Source: Maniola hyperantus
Lineage: Eukaryota; Arthropoda; Insecta; Lepidoptera; Nymphalidae
Assembly (NCBI RefSeq): GCF_902806685.2
Contig: NC_048543.1
Coordinates: forward strand, 9,644,106-9,708,105
Direction: 5' to 3'
Length of the DNA: 64,000 nt
Positions 1-19,900 of this stretch are shown here, piece after piece. The notes beneath the pieces are model-generated. The model did no database searches and was not told where the DNA came from. It saw only the letters and a program-made list of their open reading frames with translations. Position numbers and translations under genes: made by a program. How positions within the stretch are numbered: position 1 is the first letter of the stretch; each line of letters opens with the position of its first letter.

Positions 1-8608
<8,608 letters not shown>

Positions 8609-9493
8609 TGCTTTTTAGCCCTATGTACGTCCGTCTTTTTGTCTGTCAGCGGGCTGTATCTCATGAACCGTAGTAGCTAGAGAGGTAAAATTTTCAGAGT
8701 GTGTATTTCTATTGCCGCTTTAGCTCAAAATACAAAATAATAAGGTTATAGGAAACTAAAAATAATTAAAATTTCAACATGGCCGTTATTTTGAATTTTT
8801 CAATCGGTTGACAGACACACAGAAAGACTGTGGAGGCTTAGTAACTTGGTCATGAAACCTCAAAAAGAAATATTTATAACACTTGTTTCAATTAAGTATT
8901 CTAATTACAATAAACCGAAAAAAACTGATTTTTATTATTACTTACTTAGTTATTTTTTTTATACCATCAGAGGGCTCTTAAATGTTTACTGGTCTCACTG
9001 CACTGGTATTAGGGTCCCCCGTTCCAATATAATATTATGTATTTTCTCGGATTTGAATTAGGCATGATGCACTTTATTTTCTAACACCACAAGAAGGAAA
9101 ATACATCTTGCTGATTCCCTTCTGCTTACTATGCAGATTTTTCTAGTCGAGTTTAGGATTAGATAGTCCAAGTACACGACTACATTTATCGCGGTTGTAT
9201 TTATCTACTTACTCTTTAAGTCTAGACTCTCTACCGGCAAACTCAGGTCGCTCACCTTAACCACTGAGATACTGCCTGGATAGTAGACTACCTACTAGTT
9301 TTACGAGTAAGCGTAAATACCAGCTGTTCCACATAATTACCTATTAATTATCTAATTGTCATATTATATGAGGTACCTAATAGTAATTAGGCCTTGCGGT
9401 TTAATCGTATTTAGATACCTAGTTGTTTATACCATTTCGTGACACGGTTTACTTACCTACCTACTATTTTCCATCAAACAATCATTATCGGTA
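8609..9493. other. Spacer between the TPR gene and the esterase
   Basis: It holds a repeat-like stretch at about 8621-8835 (GTCTGTCAGCGGGCTGTATC to GACAGACACACAGAAAG) and a possible reverse-strand tRNA-like SINE scrap near 9243-9285. No gene is seen. The esterase promoter presumably lies in the last few hundred bases, but I see no clear TATA box. Confidence 0.5.
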
Positions 9494-12462
9494 ATGGATA
9501 ACAGACGTGTGCTTTTAGTTTTTGCAATAACTATACAATGCTTGAGTTTTACACAGTCGTTTTATATTTGGACAAGTGAAATTACACTTGCGCAAGGCAA
9601 ATTAAGAGGTAAAGTCGATTGGAGCAATGGGTATATAGCTTATTTGGGGATACCTTATGCATCAGTTACAAAGAGGTTCCAGGTAAGATGATTTTTGTAT
9701 TTAAATAGGTAAACAAAGATTAAATCTGTTTATATAGAACCATTACTTAATTTTTTTTAAACATTAGAAATAGGTGTCACCCATTTCTGGTTCACTATTT
9801 ATTTATATCTAGGCATGCTACGCATTCATTTTTATATAGCTATGCTGAACATTTTCAGGAAGCTGGTTCTGCACCAACATGGAATGGAACCATGTTCGCT
9901 TTCGATGGATCTATCAAATGCAGTCAATACTTTGAAGCATTAAAATCTCCGATAGGACAAGAAGACTGTCTTGTTGCTAACATATTTACGCCAATGAAAG
10001 AATACAATTATTTGTTGCCTGTAATGGTTTTCATTCATGGTGGAGGATACGATTTCGGTAGTAATACTGATCTCATTTTCAATCCAAAGTATTTTATACA
10101 AAAAGATGTAATTGTAGTCACCATTAATTATCGGTTAGGTGCTTTTGGTTTTCTATGTTTACCTGGAACGGAAGCAACTGGTAATATAGGTCTGAAAGAC
10201 CCAATAGCTGCATTACAATGGATTAAAAACAATATCCAAGCCTTCGGTGGCAATCCAAACACGTTAACAATATTTGGTGAAAGTGCTGGAGCATCGTCTA
10301 TCCACTACATGATAACTTCTGGAAAATATAAAGGGTTATTTCATAAAGCCATTTTGCAAAGTGGTTCAATATTAATGCCAAATAAGTTTGACCCTAATCC
10401 GATCAAAGCTGCATCGACTGTTGCGTCTAAAATGGGATTTAAGACCGAAGATCCAAACGAACTGCTTAAAATATTCCAAAATGCCTCATCTAATGATATA
10501 ATCGAAGCATCACGCGTAGACGGGAAAAACCAACCGTTAAAATTGTATATATTCAGGCCTTGTGAAGAAAGTCCAGTAATTGAAAATAAATCATTCGTCA
10601 CAGCAACCCCAAGAGAGTTAGTCGAATCATTAATATTAGATCCTAACTTAGATATTATACTAGGATATAATGATAAAGAAGGAATAAAGCAAGCAGGCCA
10701 ATATGATTCAAATGGACTTAAAGATTTGAACTCTTCATTGTCTGACATAATACCTGAAAACCTAATTTTCAACGATGAATCAGAAAGAGAAGCTCTCACG
10801 CAAGACATCCGCAAGTTTTACTTTCAAAAAGGCATCGATCACGATTCCTTGATCGACTTTTTTTCAGATACTGTAATGATTTACCCTTCAATTACTACAA
10901 CTAACTCTTTACTGTCGTCTAATATAACAGTATACAATTATTATTTTAAATATGATTCACTTAGAAATTTATATAAATTTGTTTCTCCATTGCCACTAAA
11001 ACCTGGAGCAACTCATGCAGACGAATTATTTTACATGTTTGATCCCATAATTTTTAATTTTGTACCAGTATTGCCACCTATGGAAAACGATCATAGAATG
11101 ATTAATACGCTTACAGCACTATGGACTAGTTTTGCCAAAACAAGGTAGGTAAATTGTTTTTTCTACTATACTTAGGCTGTATCCTTTAGTTGTAATTTGA
11201 TTTCAGAATCTCCTATTTTAGGGTTCCGTATCTGCAGAGAATAAAAGGAACCCTTATAGGATCACTTCGTTGTCTGCCTATCTGTCAAGACCCGTCAAGG
11301 GGATCAAAACCTATAGGGTACTTCCCGTTGACCTAGAACTATGAAATTTGGTAGATAGAATGTCATATAGCACAAATAAAGAGAAAAATTAGTAAAACGT
11401 GAAATTTGTGGTTACATCACAAAAAAATTGTTGTGAAAAGTGTTATTTCTTGCACGATTGTACGGATACGGAACCCTTCCTGTTCGTGTCCGACTCGCAC
11501 TTGACTGGTTTTTAGGGTTCTGTACCTCAAAAGGAAAAAGGAACCCTTATAGTATCACTTCATTGTCTATCTGTCTGTTTGTCTGTCTGTCTGTCTGTCG
11601 TGTCTGTCAATAAACCTATAGGGTAGGTACTTCTCGTTGACCTAAAATCATGGAATTTGGCAGGTAGGTAGGTCTTATAGCACACGTAAGTAAATCCGAA
11701 AACCGTAAATTTGTAGTTACATCACAAAAAAATTTAAATGTGTTTATGAACAAATAACTTTTCACAAACTATTTTCAACTTTCAAAGTAAGATTAATATA
11801 CCAAGTGGGGTATTATATGAACGGGCTTTACCTGTAAATTCTAAAACAGATTTTTTATGCATAACAGTTTTTGATTTATCGTGCAAAATGTCGTAAAAAT
11901 ACGACTGTGGTACGGAACCCTCGGTGCGCGAGTCTGCCTCGCTCTTGGCCGGGTTTTTCTCATAAATAGATCACCCATTATATTTCTTTGTGATATTAAT
12001 GATATTAAATCAAACGCGCAGTAATTTAAATACTTTCCTACTTATTTTAATTAATTCATTAATAAGTAGGTTATTAGAAACTTGATCAATAGACAAACAA
12101 AATTAAATCAAATTTATTATTCATTAATAATTAAGTAAGGACATGTAGAAGGTATATTATATTTATAATAATTGAAACCAACTTTATAAGTAGGTACATT
12201 TGTTCTGAATTCTGATATACCTAGGTACCTACTTGAAATTAACTAACATCATACTGAGTTACTTTCAAATGTTTCCTTACAACTGATTTTATTTTATATT
12301 TTTAGGAGACCATCATCCCTGACGACTCCGGAGTGGATCCAAAGTAAAAAAGACAATCTAAAGTTCATGCAACTTGATACGGAATTCAAAATAATACCAC
12401 TACCTAACAAAGAACGATTTATGTTTTGGGATCGAGTCTACAAACAATACTCATGGATATAA
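9494..12462 (+). CDS. Secreted carboxylesterase (COE family), complete
   Basis: Three exons, 9494-9682, 9859-11144 and 12306-12462, join in phase to give 543 residues, the usual length for insect carboxylesterases. The family hydrolyses carboxylic esters: xenobiotics, pheromones, hormones or dietary lipids. Residues 1-24 are a signal peptide, so the enzyme enters the secretory route. The oxyanion-hole motif HGGGYDFGS, the EDCLVANIF block, the nucleophile elbow FGESAGASS (Ser205), the acid in NDKEGI (Glu337) and the base in GATHADELFY (His449) are all present, so it should be active. The last residues carry no GPI or membrane anchor. AATAAA follows at 12567. Intron 2 carries two GGGTTCCGTA repeats. 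The exact subfamily (alpha, antennal or integument) cannot be told. Confidence 0.93.
11220..11957 (+). repeat. Two head-to-tail GGGTTCCGTA-family repeats in esterase intron 2
   Basis: The first copy runs from about 11220 to 11514 and the second, more complete, from about 11515 to 11957. Both end in GACTCGCACTTG / TCGCTCTTGGCCGG-type tails. They lie between the coding exons and do not touch splice sites. Confidence 0.8.
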
Positions 12463-12566
12463 TAAATTGAGTAACGTTTAAACTACCTAGCTAGTACCTA
12501 CTACCTACGTAGATAGAACTGCCACAGAAGCACCACAATATTTATTTTCCATTGAGGAAACGGCTG

Positions 12567-12572
12567 AATAAA
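12567..12572 (+). terminator. Poly(A) signal of the esterase gene
   Basis: AATAAA lies 105 bp after the esterase stop. On the other strand, AATAAA (12604-12609) is suitably placed for the convergent microprotein gene. Confidence 0.55.
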
Positions 12573-12754
12573 TAATATTCATATTATATACATGACCTTC
12601 ATTTTTATTACCTCCTGTAAGTACCTACCAAACTACCTAATTGTTACTTGTTCTTAACACGCTGAAAAATTTTATCTAGGTAGGTACCTACTTATGAACA
12701 AAGTGATAAGGAATTAAGGTTCTTATTAAATTGAATAAGATCATAGCTGTGTTT

Positions 12755-13599
12755 TTATCCTTGCAAAATCTTCTTCGAGGGTGGCAAATGTCGATCGGGG
12801 GCAGGACTCGGCAAGGCTTCAGGCGGCGGCGGGCTCGGTAGCTCTGACAGTTTCTGCGTCAGCCAGACCAGAAAATAGACGAAGAGTCCCAAGCCAGACA
12901 ACCTGCACACCATAATATCACACAATATTATCGATATATTGCACTTATTTCACATAGGTGATCAAAGTAGTAGGTATAAAGATTGTAATCATATTATCGA
13001 AAGATTATTACCGGCTCCTATAAATAATTAATTAGGTAATCAAACGCATCCCTTGATGCTGTAAGACTATAGGTATGTTTTAGCGTTTAAACTACCGTGA
13101 GTGAATTCCATTATAAACAATATCTGTCCCGGCTGTACTCACTGCTTTACTGTCTCCTATTGACTATTAGTATTATTTTTGTTATGTATGTAGGTCGGTA
13201 GGTACCATCTTGCCCTGAACGTGGTACGTCTTGTAATACCTAAGTAGGTGATCCAAACCACGCGGCGGCGGTGGTTCTTTTGGCTTGAACAGCCCGGTGT
13301 AATGAAGGAGTCAATGAGTAGGTACGCGGCCGCCCGAAACGGCATGGGCACGGCTTGTATTGTAAATTGGCCCATCGTGTAAACTGTAACCTGACTCGGC
13401 CTTTATGCCGATCGGTTTTAGACATTCTGTGTGTGTGCTTTAGATAATTATCTATATAAAAATATTTAGAGTTACACAAGGAGTACGAAACGACTAAAAA
13501 CCTAAACTCTTACCCTCTAAAGACAAAACAGAGTATAACTATTCCACCGCTTTTCCAGGTTTATTTGTTAGAGGGAAAGAATACTTACGCGCCAATCAT
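12755..13599 (-). CDS. 52-residue single-pass membrane microprotein, two exons
   Basis: Exon 1 is 13589-13599 (ATGATTGGCGC), followed by a strong donor GTAAGTATT. Exon 2 is 12755-12902 with acceptor TGTGCAG and stop TAA. The joined product is 52 residues. It starts MIGALSGLGLFVYFLVWLTQ, one hydrophobic membrane helix (about residues 2-19), then a proline-rich tail (ELPSPPPPEALPSP) ending SKKILQG. The exons are too short for ORF scans. The splice phase fits exactly (GC|G, Ala). I do not recognise a family. Small integral membrane or mitochondrial inner-membrane microproteins look like this. The intron (12903-13588) contains a short block (near 13105-13140) that recurs near 49855-49895. Confidence 0.65.
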
Positions 13600-14561
13600 T
13601 TTGTAGAAATGTTTGTTGTCACCAGGTTACCACCGGCGGCGCCGCCCGTCGTTGATAGTTCTTCTGGTCAAAACGACTCTCTGGTAGGCATAAGGTATTG
13701 TTTGATATTGCAGAGTTGTGCAAAAATCAACAAACATTTTTTAAAGCCTGGTACACAAGGCTGATTGGAATTATTTTTAGTTTAGCTACTTATCATATTT
13801 TTTTTAAATCGATGCAAAGTGAGCCTATTATAGTCTCAACTCTCATCTGTAAGACACTTTATACGGCGTTTCGTGAACCCCTATGTCTGGGTTTTAAAAG
13901 AACGCAATAGAACCATTTCAGCCTTAGTAAACAAAAAATATTTATACCTAGGTAGTTAGCTTATTGGACTCTTTATAATTTGGGAGTTGGGAGTCTAATA
14001 AACGTGCTACAAATAGGCTAAATATGTACCTATGTAGGACGTAGGTATATAGCAATAAAGGCAAAAGTGCCCCGAATGACCTATACCTAGACCTTTATTT
14101 ATTGTCTTGACAAATCGCGAAAACCTCGAAGAAACGCGTAAGCAATGCGATTTGCCGGCGCTTTAGACTTTCTGAAGCAGGGTTTTTCACTTTTATCATA
14201 ATTTCACTCTCAGTTCGTGGGAAGACGGTCCTTTGGGCCTTGCTATAACTTTGTGTAAATTTCAAGTCAGTTAAAGAAAAATACATTAGTTATGCCTAGA
14301 TTCCAAGTTGACAAGTCTATTATTTCCGGTAGTGGACAACTTACTTTATTGAGTCAAATTTACCTTACAATAATAAAAATAATCGTGGAATTCATAATAA
14401 GTCGCAAACACACACGTTCAAGTTAGACTCGAGTGCTCGAGTTGTGGCACAGTGTCTTTTATGATAACAAGTTACTTAAACTCAGCTCTATTAACAATAA
14501 CATACGATTAAAATTGGTATAATGAAAACAAAGGCGCACCACGTATGCCAAAGCTAAGCAT

Positions 14562-14640
14562 GAGCTGCCATAGCCTAGTGGTTAAGACATCGGCTTCCTA
14601 TTCAGGAGGTCGGGGGTTCGAGCGCGGGCACCTCTCTTAT
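14562..14640 (+). repeat. tRNA-derived SINE head
   Basis: The A-box TAGCCTAGTGGTTAAGACAT and B-box GGGTTCGAGCGC are correctly spaced. It is followed at about 14680 by the ATTATAAATGCGAAA repeat. There is no tRNA fold that I can close. Confidence 0.6.
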
Positions 14641-14679
14641 TTTTCGGAGTTGTGATCAAATCAATCACTACCCATATTA

Positions 14680-14845
14680 TTATAAATGCGAAAATGTTTG
14701 TTTGTTGATCTATTGGTTTGTCCTTCAATCACGTCGCAAAGTTACAACGGATCGACGTGATTTTTTGCATGGGTATAAAGACCTGGAGAGTGGGATTTTT
14801 AAAAACCTAAATCCACGCGAACGAAGTCGCGGGCATCAGCTAGTT
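14680..14845 (+). repeat. Interspersed repeat, ATTATAAATGCGAAAG family
   Basis: It holds the TTGTCCTTCAATCACGTCGC, CGACGTGATTTTTTGCATGG and AAGTCGCGGGCATCAGCTAG blocks of the family. Confidence 0.75.
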
Positions 14846-14864
14846 AATAACAAATACCTGTAAA

Positions 14865-15330
14865 TACTAATCATTTATAATCACATAAGTGACAAACGAA
14901 AGGCTTTTCTCCCGTATGAGTTCTCATGTGTAAATTACTTTTTACTGTACATTTGAAACTGCATAACTTACAACTTTCTCGCCAGTGTGAGTTTGATTAT
15001 AAAATTTCTCCCTATTTATCGAGGTACTAATTATTTGATCTCAGGTACCAAATAGTACCAAATAGGTACTAAATCCTAGCATGGCTTAAACTTCCAAATT
15101 CTGTGGTGGTCCAGCCATCCTGACGTTCACGTTCTCAAGTGCACCATCAAACTAGTTTACTGAACATTTATTATCGCAAAACTTTCAAATAAAAGGCTTT
15201 TCGCCCATATGAGTTCTCATGTATTTCGCTAAAGTACTTTTCATTTCACATTTATATTTACATAATGCACAAGCGATAAACTTTTCGCGCCGGTGTGAGT
15301 CCTCATGTGACTCACTAAACTACTGTTGTT
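14865..15330 (-). pseudogene. C2H2 zinc-finger gene relic
   Basis: On the reverse strand, 14865-14990 reads as a C2H2 finger with the classic linker: CKLCSFKCTVKSNLHMRTH, then TGEKPFVCHLCDYK. A second piece at about 15190-15330 reads ALCKYKCEMKST and MRTHMGEKPF in a broken frame. Frameshifts and stops separate the pieces, and about 200 bp of unrelated DNA lies between them. It is probably a dead fragment of a poly-zinc-finger transcription factor. Confidence 0.65.
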
Positions 15331-15411
15331 TACTGTACTCACGACCTCGACGAATTCGTTGTAAACACAGTTGTAAACCGCCGGTGGAGACGATGCAATG
15401 TGGGTCTTTTT

Positions 15412-15822
15412 AGGGTTCCGTACCTCAAAAGGAAAAACGGAACCCTTATAAGATCACTTTGTTGTCTGTCTGTCAAGAAACCTACAGGGTACTTCCCGTT
15501 GACCTAGAATCATGAAATTTGGCAGGTAGGTGGGTCTTATAGCTGACTTTAGGGGAAAAATCTGAAAACCGTGAATTTATGGTCACATGACACAAAAAAA
15601 TTAAATTGTGGTCATAAACTAATAATTAGTATTTTCAAAATTCGAATACGATAACTATATCAAGTGAGGTATCATATGAAAGGGCTTCACTTGTACATTC
15701 TAAAACAGATTTTTATTTATTTTTAGGTGTAGTTTTTGATTTATCATGCAAAATGTCGATAAAATACGATTGCAATACGGAACCCTCAGTGCGCGAGTTT
15801 GACTCGCCCTTGGCCGGTTTTT
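15412..15822 (+). repeat. Interspersed repeat, GGGTTCCGTA family, full length
   Basis: It runs from AGGGTTCCGTACCTCAAAAG to GACTCGCCCTTGGCCGG, about 410 bp. Both ends can fold: GGGTTCCGT with ACGGAACCC at the 5' end, and an inverted GCGCGAGT/ACTCGC hairpin at the 3' end. Confidence 0.85.
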
Positions 15823-16576
15823 TACAAGTCTGGCCGGGGGTTTAAAGATAAAATCACGTACTTTAATTGTTCCATTATTACAAGAGATTACCTGTATGGC
15901 TTATAGAAGACAGCATGTCTTCCAAAAGCGGGGTTCTAGTATTATGAATGACAAAATAAATAAATAAAGTCATGAGTTTCGGTTACGTTGTTTTTTACTA
16001 TCAATTTTTGATGTACAAGAATTCGAGGAAAATAAAGGAATAATATGTAATGTTTTATAATATATATATATTCTACATCGCAGTATGCGTTATGAACAAA
16101 CATTACTTATATGTTACTTCCCATATAGTACTTCTACTCATTCATTTTTGTTCGCGCGCTCATCATTCGTATAAGATATCGTGAGAGCATAGTTATTCAA
16201 TACAAGTGACAAAACAAGATAATATACTAACTATATTATATATTTAGTTCCGATTTATTTAAATAAAACGTACCTGCTAATCGAATCACTCGTTTGCAAT
16301 CATTAGCAAATACTGCATAAAATCTAACTGTACAGACACGTAACTCGAACGCATCGAGGAAACATCGTCGGGATCCTCGTGATATTCATTACGAAGGTCT
16401 CGCTCGAGACGGCTACAGACGTGCAGTTATAACCGACCCTTTTAACTGTTCAGTTATGATTATTTGATTAGTCAAAGTTTATTGTCAGTTCAACTGTTCA
16501 GTTGTAAGTTTTGCCTACACATATAATGATTTAACTGAACAGTCCAACGTACAGTTAAAACTGTCAGTTATAAGTC

Positions 16577-16723
16577 CGTACAAAATGAGAACTCACTCGC
16601 CATTTAAACTACCATGTGCCAACTGTCATGTCAAATTTACGACTCACCTTAAAATAAGGACCGACTTTTGACATGACAGTTGACACAAAGTTAAAACGGC
16701 GAGTGAGATCTCATCTTGTACGC
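16577..16723. mobile_element. Foldback MITE (GTACAAAATGAGAACTCACTCGCC ends)
   Basis: The terminal inverted repeats (GTACAAAATGAGAACTCACT against AGTGAGATCTCATCTTGTAC) enclose about 100 bp that also fold internally (TGACATGACAGTTG). Relatives lie at about 1136-1212, 44621-44700 and 45841-45995. Confidence 0.7.
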
Positions 16724-16903
16724 CTTATACAACTGCACGTGTGTAAAAGCCGGCTTCACAGATGCATAAAAACGAACAATATTCTCACAGCGTATCGTAA
16801 AATCGGTGAAAAAGTTGCGATAAAAACCTAAATTCACGTACTGAAAATCTAAAAATATATTATAATAGATTTCAAATGTCTATACACGAGGAGGTGGCGG
16901 CGC

Positions 16904-19900
16904 TCACACGAACACCTTGGCGAGCCCGTCGGCGCCCGCGCTGGCGATGTAGGGCCGCAGCGGGTGGAAGGCCACGTCCAGGATGCTCTCGTCGAACTTC
17001 TTGCGGTGCGCCGTGATCTCCTGCACGCACGTCTTGCTGTCCAGGTTCCACAGGCGCACGGAGCAGTCGTGGCTGCCCGACAGCAGGAACAGGCCGTTGG
17101 GGTCCAGCGCCAGCCCTGTGACGGCGTCCAGGTGCGCCACCATGGCGTGCGCCACGCGGCCCGAGCCCGCGTCCCAGAAGCGGATGTGGCGGTCCTCGTG
17201 CGCCGTCACCAGCAGCGGCAGCGTGGGGTGCGCGCGCACGCGGTGCGCGGCGCTGTCGCACGCTACGCGCAGCACGGCCTGCGGGCACGTCGAGCGACAA
17301 GTCAGCTTCCACCGGGAGCAGTTGTGTGCCAACATACAAGATAAATAACACTTAGGGCGTTAGTGCACTCATCCGTATTCGGTTCGTATCCGTGATTCTT
17401 CGAAGTGGCCGTCATACAAATACGTATTCATTTGATTCGTATTTTTACGAAATACGTGATTTCACAGATGAGTGCACAAATGCCCTAAGTATGTATTTAT
17501 TCAAATAAAAAATTCGGCGATGCCGACCATTTTGAAATTCGTCACCTTAGTTTATTATTAGTATGTTGTTATAGCGGCAATAAATAAATAAAATAATATC
17601 TTTTTATTGAAAGCACCTATGGCTCAATTTGTTAGTAGACAAACTTACTTAAAACTAATGTTAGTAACTAATAATACAATAGGCTACTTGACAATTTTTT
17701 TAAGTTGGTCTTAAATGGTTAATATTTGTCCTATTATATCAAAAAAATTAACACTATATTTTTTTGCGCCCTAAAAACCGTAAAACTTTAATTTAAAAAA
17801 ATATTTTTCTTAGACAGGTGAAAACACTGTCGGCCATGTTTGGCCGATAGATTATCTGTGCTCTGACGTCATGCATTTGTAAACAACAGTATAACCACTG
17901 TGGTTATACTGTGGTTATACTGTTGTTTACAAATGCATGACGTCAGAGCACAGATAATCTATCGGCCAAACATGGCCGACAGTGTTTTCACCTGTCTAAG
18001 AAAAATATTTTTTTAAATTAAAGTTTTACGGTTTTTAGGGCGCAAAAAAATATAGTGTTAATTTTTTTGATATAATAGGACAAATATTAACCATTTAAGA
18101 CCAACTTAAAAAAATTGTCAAGTAGCCTATTGTGGGAAAAAGACAGTTTTATTTATTTTTATTTTATTATTTACATTTACAAATGTGGCCTCACCAACAC
18201 TTGAACAAAGTGTTCAAGCATTGGTGAGTCCATTTTGCTCGCAAACATGTTCAGGATGCAGTTGGTACTTGAGCGCAGCCTTGTCAGCAGTGATGATGAC
18301 TTCTTCCGCATTACTGCAAAGAAGTCATCAGTCCGTTCATCTGCGAACATTCCTGACGCTGAACAGAACCGCGGCAAGCCCAACAGCATCCTGAACCCAT
18401 TATTATACTGCACCCTTAAGGTGTCTATGGCCTTTTTCGAATAGTTGACCCACAGGCTACCCGAGTAGAAGTTTTGGCAGTAAGCCTTGAAGAGCGTTAT
18501 TTTTGCCTCTTTACTACATCGGGTGAACCTGCGGGCCAACATATTACACCTAACTGCCAGGGTTCTTCTCTCTCTCTCGATGTCGACATGATCTTTAAGG
18601 TCCTCCGTAATATAGTGACCCAGGTATTTAAATTGTTGCACATGTGTGAGTGTAGCGCCGTTCAGTATAATTTTTGGCTCATATGTCACCTGCTTACGAG
18701 GAGCCTTAAAGATCATGTACTGACTTTTGATCACGTTGTACATCAGACCATGTCTGGTAGCATATTCCTGGCAGGTTAGAAGTAACTCCCTGATTGAACC
18801 AGCCGTGGGAGCCAACAACACTATGTCATCGGCATAGCTTAGGTTGTTCACGCTAATGCCGTCTATCCAACAACCAACTGGCTTGCCGCTGAGCTCCACG
18901 ATTAGCTCGTTCACATACAGATTGAAGAGCTTCGGCGAGGTCAATATAAATACACAATATGGATTGGATTGGAAATAAAAATACACAATATGGATCGATA
19001 GCAGAGGCAGTAATTAGGGCCCCATTCCCAATCTTCGGGTATGGTACCCTGAAAAGTAAAACTCAACTACTTCTCTTAAAAACTCTTAGATGGATGATAG
19101 TTTTTATTTTAAATTAATATCTATAAATTATTATATTTTTGGAATCTACACAACGAGTAAAAACCGATTTCGCTATTTTGCGATCCTCGATTCGTAACCG
19201 TGCGATCCCGGTTTAAGAATGTGACCGCTCCGGCGCTCCGTATCTTCCCGTGGATGTCGTAAGTGGAAAGCGACGTAGGGATAAATCAAATGGTGGCGGT
19301 TTTACACAGATGTTTAATGATTTTGGTGACAAGGTCTCTCTCACCTGTCCAGTTTCCAGATCGTAGAGCAGCAGTTTGCCGTCGTTGTAGACGACGGCGG
19401 CGCGCGAGGCGGCGTCCGCGAAGTCGGCGGCGGCGGGCGTGGCCGCGCCCACGGCCGCGTCGTCACGTAGCGTGGCCAGCAGCGGACGCGGCGCGCGCGG
19501 CGCCCACAGCCGCGCCGTGCCGTCCGCCGACGCCGACAGCAGGCGGCCCTGCGCGCACGCCAGCGACCACACCGCGTCAGTGTGGTCGCGCAGTACGGGG
19601 CCCTGTGTAACCAACACAAAACTATTTAGTTTACTTTTTCCCCCAGAAAACCCCCTTACTATACTTACTCATATTTCAGGGTCCTTGGATGTCGTAAATA
19701 GTTATTACAAAAAAATATTATTATTAAATTTTTTATTTATTTAGAATTGGTAAAATTTTACGCTCTATTATTATTATGTCTACTATATTATTTTTATGTT
19801 TGTATGAAGTCTGCTACATTATGTCTGTAGAGTCTGTAGATATGAATGTGCTGACTGACCTGCACGGCGGGATCGTAGGGGTCGTAGGGGTCGGCGGCGG

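Noticed and set aside
10341..10814. 157-codon ORF antisense to the esterase
   Set aside because: Shadow of the coding strand. No motif and no start context.
14562..14640. tRNA gene
   Set aside because: A and B boxes are present but the acceptor stem does not close and a repeat body follows. Read as a SINE.
16872..17351. ORFs in other frames over the last striatin exon, both strands
   Set aside because: GC-rich coding DNA leaves shadow frames open. The WD40 frame is clear.
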